Assembly (NCBI RefSeq): GCF_000482465.1 | Contig: NZ_KI519420.1 | Coordinates: 929,308 to 993,307, forward strand | DNA from: Runella limosa DSM 17973 | Lineage (GTDB): Bacteria; Bacteroidota; Bacteroidia; Cytophagales; Spirosomataceae | Direction: 5' to 3' | Length of the DNA stretch: 64,000 bases | In this document: one piece after another, positions 60,401-64,000 of the stretch | How the letters are laid out: each line of letters begins with the position of its first letter | Numbering within the stretch: position 1 is the first letter of the stretch | Position numbers and translations under genes: made by a program | The notes under the pieces: model-generated | What the model saw: the letters and a program-made list of their open reading frames with translations, nothing else | Told to the model about the DNA's origin: nothing | The model's database searches: none

Positions 60401-60644
60401 GGGTACTGCATGGACGGGAAAATGGCCGTTTAATCGTCAAAATAGTTTAAATACCGAGATAGTTCGCCTCGATTTCTTTAGTGCTACTGTCAACAATTTC
60501 CGTAATCCTTTTATGGTTGGATATGGTTTAGGGGCAAGAACGATGTTGTTTGGTTTCTATGTTAAATTCGACTACGCATGGGGGTTAGACAACGGAGAAG
60601 TAAACAAAGCGATTCCTTATCTGACACTTGGTTATGATTTTTAG
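57435..60644 (+). CDS. Large secreted protein: degenerate peptidase-like + TolB-type propeller + outer-membrane barrel
   Basis: 1069 residues. Signal peptide (1-26, GHAQ) from ATG 57435; a TTG 24 bp upstream is the only earlier start. Part 1 (about 30-280) resembles the peptidase MA/gluzincin-like domain, FKTNNFEIYHYG-like here KTNNFEIYHYGNGTPLATLAAQYAESE, LYNSPQELLQSN and YIAERYGKDNISNIL, but where HExxH should be it reads REVSRLVV, so zinc-protease activity is unlikely. Part 2 (about 300-640) has PD40/WD-like repeats (ISNDGSTLALSADSRGQNDLYLFNVG). Part 3 (about 700-1069) is a barrel with final strand LTLGYDF-type ending. Role unknown, possibly polymer binding at the outer membrane. Confidence 0.8.
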   Translation: MKRCSIFRIFWIGLILCGAIAQGHAQNYPSQEQFGKNRVQYQRFDWKILKTNNFEIYHYGNGTPLATLAAQYAESEIDRITEVLGYTLYNRIKIFLYNSPQELLQSNMGMANSSDLSETELNLAKSRLEIAFTGDQISFKKQLIREVSRLVVYDMLYGGSLKDALQSSLLLTLPDWFMSGIAAYIADGWSTELDDYMRDAIVNRQMKKPSLLTGTEATIVGQSIWNYIAERYGKDNISNILNLTRIIRTEQTSVASTLGVSFTKFLKDWRDFYSNMATTVSATNKVPTGDWQEELDLPLGGLANSVRLSLDNQYVAVTNRKEGKYTVEVINVETKAKTTILKGKYSLEKKSYLSRVPLVAWSRNNGLAIITEENGRVFLEIFDILEKGKYKLRMSREIRGINQVTDFDISNDGSTLALSADSRGQNDLYLFNVGRASLLPLTSDLYDDRTPHFVAGSSTRVVFTSNRLKDSLITSDKGSYKTVKDKMALFVHDGNPRAQIVSRIVDSLGIISSPRTSDENTFYFLSDYKGITNLYRYESDIKKLTPLTNFNQNIRDYDYLLTSGAFTSLNWTKDHESVIYQKTLSPLSNDLAPTPRMQSMSGMSVYKTELRNNPAADASLIAQMANPRKMQLDSGEVDTDNYEFDADVLKTFEYRQRRGTSVTSAANLPVRNRRRENITIKGPITYKSLFISNDATSDWRIDPIRGFGFSQSLTMNDLLENHIVKAGFFLGLLNFRTNNLWAEYSNLAHRIDFTARVDRQSLYVQPPASQKYRYNRVAVTAAYPFNNFARVAVTPFFAESRLLDVSNIAAADVTSTYLGARAEFVYDNSRINGMNMMEGTRFKVRYDWFGGVSGTKGFNRLAVDLRHYQKIHRDLIFATRLSFAHSGGRSPKQSVMGGMENWTGNNQEGRSVNPLAVGLSSSLIPIDNRDIFFVELATNLRGFNFNKVSGTTHVLFNGELRMPLVKYFYRGPITSNFLRNFQLVGFTDVGTAWTGKWPFNRQNSLNTEIVRLDFFSATVNNFRNPFMVGYGLGARTMLFGFYVKFDYAWGLDNGEVNKAIPYLTLGYDF

Positions 60645-60654
60645 GATAATAATT

Positions 60655-60701
60655 CCACCAACAAAAAAGCCAGGCGAGAAGCCTGGCTTTTTTGTTGGTG
60701 G
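60655..60701. terminator. Long perfect terminator hairpin
   Basis: A 21-bp perfect inverted repeat (60655-60675 with 60681-60701) with a 5-nt loop, containing an A6/T6 pair of runs at the base of the GC-rich 7-bp top. Unusually long and flawless for a terminator. Confidence 0.93.
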
Positions 60702-60788
60702 GGAGGTACTTAAAAGGCATATTTTTGCGGCTAAATGAGCCAATTTAGTGCATTTGAGCTGTTTTGGAGTAGGAAAAAAACGGTTTTG

Positions 60789-60805
60789 TTGGCACGGTTT
60801 TAGCT
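60789..60805 (+). promoter_or_regulatory. Sigma54-like promoter match
   Basis: TTGGCACGGTTTTAGCT compared with YTGGCACGrNNNTTGCW: only one mismatch (TAGC for TTGC), and the GG (60791-60792) and GC (60803-60804) are exactly 12 bp apart. Pointing to the surface-protein gene 640 bp downstream. Confidence 0.55.
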
Positions 60806-60849
60806 AAACTCAGTGTGTAGTTGTGTAATTGAAATAATTATAACAAATA

Positions 60850-60877
60850 TTGAAATAATTAAATATTTCTACATTTG
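60850..60877 (+). promoter_or_regulatory. Bacteroidota-type promoter upstream of surface protein gene
   Basis: TTG (60850-60852), 17 bp, TACATTTG (60870-60877). The -7 is exact; the spacing is slightly short. Confidence 0.6.
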
Positions 60878-61112
60878 CTTTTTTCTCTAATTTTCATTGA
60901 TAACTATCTGTAAAACAAGAGATTAGTCTAGTACTTTAAAACTCTTCTGTGCGATTGTTGACTTTGGCATAATTTTAGATACTTTCTGAGTGGGATAAAC
61001 CCCCAATTGTAGTTAGTTCAGAGGAGTTATTTTCTGGCGGTAGTATTCTACTGTTATTTCGGTTACTTCTGACTAATTATAATATACCGAAATCACATAA
61101 CCAACGTGACCG

Positions 61113-61379
61113 ATGAGTGCAACATTTACTAAAGTCCAGCACCTAGCTACGCTTCCCATTCAGGTGGGAATGAGTCGCATTCTGAGTACTTTTTTGGGCA
61201 ACACAATGGTTTGCCTAGAGATGCTTACTATCAGAAGAAAAAAGGCGGATGGACATAAAGTGACAGATTGGAGGACTTACCGTCCTAAACTCTCAGCGGG
61301 AGGACAAGGTGCTGTATGGGTCAATTCTGTAAGGATAGACCAGTACTACCATTTACCAGGCGCGTCGCCACCACCCTAA
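61113..61379 (+). CDS. Doubtful small ORF in the leader
   Basis: 88 codons (MSATFTKVQHLATLP... ending HLPGASPPP). I recognise no family. It has no signal peptide, no hydrophobic segment and odd composition, with Lys/Arg-rich and Pro-rich ends. It may be a chance frame, a remnant, or a leader peptide 69 bp before the surface-protein ATG. Confidence 0.25.
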   Translation: MSATFTKVQHLATLPIQVGMSRILSTFLGNTMVCLEMLTIRRKKADGHKVTDWRTYRPKLSAGGQGAVWVNSVRIDQYYHLPGASPPP

Positions 61380-61448
61380 AGTATTTTCATTAAATTAATA
61401 GTAAATACCCCAAAATTTTTATACTTTCAATCAATTATTTTGCAGACT

Positions 61449-64000
61449 ATGAGTCAGTTATCCATTTCTCCTCCTCAGAATAAGCAGCGTGTTCTGGGGA
61501 CGCGTTTCGACGAAAAGTCGAGACGATGGGTATCTACCTCCCCGCCATTGACGGAGGAGGAGGTAAAAGGCTATGAACCAATAGGATATGTTGGTTCGGC
61601 TGTCCCGAAAAATCGCATGCTGAAGCCCATTAAGTCATTGATGGGAATGCTTATGTTAGTGCTAGTTACTGCGATTTCAGCAGTAGCTCAGGTAGCACAA
61701 AAAACAGTAGATGTTAAACTTACCAAGCAGGTTGATATTTCTCAACCTACCATTGGTCAATCTATCAAGTTTACGATCTACGCCAAAAACGACGGACCAG
61801 ACGCTGCTACGGCTGTCGTGGTGAAGGACATCTTCCCCTCGGGAGGTGCAACCCTCACTGGAAACTCTCCTGCTGCAGGAACAACATTCGACGCTGTAAC
61901 AGGGTTGTGGAGTATTCCCACCATCAGTGCTGGAGATTCTGTTAAACTTGAGTTAACAGGAACAGTTACTGGTCGAGGTGTTTACTTCAACATCGCGGAA
62001 GTGATGTCAATGGGTGCTAATCAGGAAGATGCTGATTCAGACCCGGGCAACGGTGTTTTAGGGGAAGATGATTATGCAACGGCCTGTTTTTCAGTGCCGC
62101 TTTTGTGGTATCCAGGCGATGAGTACACAGTTGCTCTCGCTGTGCCAGGGTATTCAAACCTAACATGGACAAAAGTAGGCAAAGGCCCAGTTACTGGCGC
62201 CGCTGCTGATAGTGCCTCTGTAAGTGGTGATACCTTAATTATTAAAGGTACAGGACGTTTTGCGTTTACGGCACAGGTAAATACTTGTCCCGCTACTGGA
62301 TGTTGTGAAATTATCGTGATTCCAGGGCCACTTGGAAGCATTGGTGATTTTGTATGGAAAGATGTGAATGATAACGGTGTTCAAGATTCGGGCGAAGCTG
62401 GTGTAAACGGCGTTCGTGTGATTCTTTGGAGCGCCGTAAATGGTGTGCCAACAACACCACTTGATTCAACCCTGACAACGACAAACCCTGCCGATAATAC
62501 AAAAGGCGGGTATTATAGTTTCACAGGATTGGTCGCTGGTGATTACATTGTTCAGATTGACAAGTCAACGTTGCCAACAGGTTGTATTTTAAGTACTAAA
62601 GTCAACCAAGGTGGCGATGATACTAAAGACAATGATTTTAACGCAACGACAGGCATTAGCCAAGTTATTACGTTAGATCCAGAACAAGGTGGCATATTAA
62701 AGGATAACCCAACTATTGATGGTGCATTGTTTAGCCCACTTGGAAGCATTGGGGATTATGTATGGAAAGATACCAATAACAATGGTATTCAAGACGATGG
62801 TAATACAGGTGTAAATGGTGTTAAAGTAGTTCTATTCCAAAGAAATCAAGGAGGAACTTTAGTAGCAGTAGATACAACTACTACCGCAAACAACCCATCG
62901 GGAGGAAACCCTGGTTGGTATTCGTTTGAAGGTTTGTCAAAAGGAGATTATCAATTGAAAGTATTGGTAGGTACGTTGCCAGCAGGTTGTGTGTTGAGTG
63001 ACTCTACTGATAAAGGTGGTGATGATACCAAAGACAGCGACTTTAGCCCAACGACTGGACTTAGCCCAATCGTTTCACTTGACCCAACGTTAGGTGGAAT
63101 TAATAAGGATAATCCAACGATTGACGCCGCATTGCGCAACTTGTTGGGTAGCATTGGAGACTATGTTTGGAAAGACACAAACAATGACGGTATCCAAGAT
63201 GCTTCTGAAACAGGAGTCAATGGGGTGAAAGTGATTTTGTGGAGTGCTAACACAAGTGGTCAGCCAGTCGCTAAATTAGACTCGATGGTGACGATCACTA
63301 ACGCAGGTAAAGCGGGTTATTATACATTTAATAACTTAGCTAAAGGTGATTACATCGTTCAGATTGTAACAAGCACCTTGCCAGCAGGTTGTGTGTTGAG
63401 TACGAAAGTTGATCAAGGTGGTGATGACACTAAAGATAGCGATTTCAATCCAACATCAGGCTTGAGCCCAGTTGTGAAGATTGATCCTGCTTTGGGTGGC
63501 ATCAGCAAAGACAACCCTACAATTGACGGTGCATTGTTTAGCCCACTTGGCAGCATCGGCGATTTTGTATGGAAAGATTTGAACGACAATGGTCAGCAAG
63601 ACAGCGGTGAACCAGGAGTGAAAAATGTACGCGTTATATTATATAAAGGTAGCGGCAATACATTCTCTCCAATTGATACGGTTTACACAGGAATTAGCGG
63701 AGACTATCTCTTTACTAACCTAGCAGGTGGTTCTTATCAAGTGGTGTTTGACCCAACTAGCTTGCCTGATACTTGTCAGTTGAGCTTGAATCAGAATGTT
63801 GGTTCAGATGTAACGGATAATGATGCCAACCCTGTAACAGGACGCACAGCAACAATTGTGATTGATCCAACCAAAGGTGGTATTGATAAAGACAACCCAA
63901 CGGTAGATGCGGCAGTTACTAACTTCGACTTGGCTTTGACGAAGTCATTGGCATCGGGTCAGAGTGCGAACGTAACTCCAGGCGATTTGGTAACGTTTAC
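61449..64000 (+). CDS. Giant SdrD B-repeat / DUF11 surface protein (5' part)
   Basis: At least 850 residues and still open at the right edge. The N-terminus is odd: 56 hydrophilic residues come before a signal-like helix (MLKPIKSLMGMLMLVLVTAISAVAQ from Met57, codon at 61617). A DUF11-type domain follows (about 86-185, VDVKLTKQVDISQPTIGQSIKFTIYAKNDGPDAATAVVVKDIFP), then a Cys-containing beta domain (to about 290), four SdrD B-like repeats (starting residues 295, 431, 566, 700), and a second DUF11 (LALTKSLASGQSANVTPGDLVTFT). These repeats bind Ca2+ in Gram-positive adhesins. A cell-surface or T9SS-exported adhesin is likely, with the sorting domain beyond the window. Confidence 0.9.
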   Translation, partial: MSQLSISPPQNKQRVLGTRFDEKSRRWVSTSPPLTEEEVKGYEPIGYVGSAVPKNRMLKPIKSLMGMLMLVLVTAISAVAQVAQKTVDVKLTKQVDISQPTIGQSIKFTIYAKNDGPDAATAVVVKDIFPSGGATLTGNSPAAGTTFDAVTGLWSIPTISAGDSVKLELTGTVTGRGVYFNIAEVMSMGANQEDADSDPGNGVLGEDDYATACFSVPLLWYPGDEYTVALAVPGYSNLTWTKVGKGPVTGAAADSASVSGDTLIIKGTGRFAFTAQVNTCPATGCCEIIVIPGPLGSIGDFVWKDVNDNGVQDSGEAGVNGVRVILWSAVNGVPTTPLDSTLTTTNPADNTKGGYYSFTGLVAGDYIVQIDKSTLPTGCILSTKVNQGGDDTKDNDFNATTGISQVITLDPEQGGILKDNPTIDGALFSPLGSIGDYVWKDTNNNGIQDDGNTGVNGVKVVLFQRNQGGTLVAVDTTTTANNPSGGNPGWYSFEGLSKGDYQLKVLVGTLPAGCVLSDSTDKGGDDTKDSDFSPTTGLSPIVSLDPTLGGINKDNPTIDAALRNLLGSIGDYVWKDTNNDGIQDASETGVNGVKVILWSANTSGQPVAKLDSMVTITNAGKAGYYTFNNLAKGDYIVQIVTSTLPAGCVLSTKVDQGGDDTKDSDFNPTSGLSPVVKIDPALGGISKDNPTIDGALFSPLGSIGDFVWKDLNDNGQQDSGEPGVKNVRVILYKGSGNTFSPIDTVYTGISGDYLFTNLAGGSYQVVFDPTSLPDTCQLSLNQNVGSDVTDNDANPVTGRTATIVIDPTKGGIDKDNPTVDAAVTNFDLALTKSLASGQSANVTPGDLVTF
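62331..63922 (+). repeat. Four tandem SdrD B-type repeats of about 402-408 bp
   Basis: Units begin at 62331, 62739, 63144 and 63546 with LGSIGD(F/Y)VWKD-N-x-x-G-x-QD and continue with VNGVxVxL, GDY/GGY segments, the LPxGC (or LPDTC) strand and GGDDTKDxDF blocks in the first three. Each start has a DxNxxGxxDxxE-like acidic Ca2+ loop. Period 408, 405, 402 bp: shortening by one codon each time. Confidence 0.92.

Larger units (their letters stand above)
60702..61448 (+). other. 750-bp leader region of the giant surface protein
   Basis: No convincing gene in this gap. It holds the sigma54-like site, a Bacteroidota-type promoter (60850-60877), a weak second promoter (TTG 60958-60960, 19 bp, TACTTTCT at 60980), CTAAAT/ATTTAG (60731-60748), an 8-bp inverted repeat ATTTCGGT/ACCGAAAT (61056-61063, 61086-61093), and one doubtful 88-codon ORF. 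A 5' leader of about 560 nt is unusual for this genome. Confidence 0.6.

Noticed and set aside
62331..63922. CRISPR or simple DNA repeat array
   Set aside because: The period is about 405 bp, in frame, diverged at DNA level and explained by SdrD B protein domains.

Overview
The window (about 44% G+C by eye) is a piece of a Bacteroidota chromosome, most likely Cytophagales and Spirosomataceae-like (Runella/Spirosoma relatives); the genus is inference. Support comes from the promoters, which follow the Bacteroidota form TTTG/TTG - 19-20 bp - TAnnTTTG, the lack of Shine-Dalgarno sequences, the quinol-oxidising alternative complex III (act) genes joined to a caa3-type oxidase cluster, and many secreted beta-barrel, TM2 and SdrD-type proteins.

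Layout. 1-2.8 kb: the 3' end of an RND pump gene, msrB, and a DUF433/DUF5615 toxin-antitoxin-like pair whose PIN-like partner is broken by one in-frame TGA. 2.8-18.2 kb: a surface-glycan region. A short minus-strand operon (GT52-like transferase, GT2 transferase, large esterase) is followed by a lone plus-strand methyltransferase. Next is a long, tightly overlapping minus-strand operon that starts with a YfhO-like membrane protein and contains pseB, pseC, a Pse-associated methylase, pseF, a double GNAT protein (PseH candidate), an S74-chaperone fibre protein, pseI and a flippase. PseG is not in the window. 18.3-24 kb: Uma2-family protein, a beta-propeller/cytochrome c fusion, MscS channel, dihydrofolate reductase and an M20 peptidase. 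24-30.8 kb: a tripartite RND efflux operon with a TetR regulator; near-identical operator sequences lie before the regulator and before the TolC gene. 30.9-33.6 kb: HNH nuclease, ribosomal protein S1 and tRNA-Cys.

33.8-50.5 kb is the respiratory core: actABCDEF, then coxB, coxA, ctaA, ctaB, two subunit III genes, subunit IV, a SCO-like protein without its copper cysteines, a DUF420 protein and a small membrane protein. Quinol electrons would pass through ACIII hemes to the CuA centre of CoxB and the CoxA heme-copper centre, while CtaB and CtaA make heme O and heme A. Large stem-loops sit between actB/actC and actE/actF. 50.5-54.2 kb continues on the plus strand with prmC, a LolA-like protein, a YidD-domain protein and two related TPR/'PGxGxxYAG' proteins, ending at a terminator whose loop is a stop codon.

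54.2-60.7 kb: a TM2 protein and an outer-membrane barrel protein on the minus strand, then cmk, an FAD oxidoreductase and a 1069-residue secreted protein combining a degenerate peptidase-like domain, a propeller and a barrel. 60.7-64 kb: a 750-bp leader with a sigma54-like promoter match, then a giant SdrD-repeat surface protein that runs off the window.

I found no clearly new system. The items most worth a second look are the S74 fibre protein translationally coupled to pseudaminic acid genes, the paired TetR operators, the sigma54-like site before the adhesin, and the peptidase-propeller-barrel protein.
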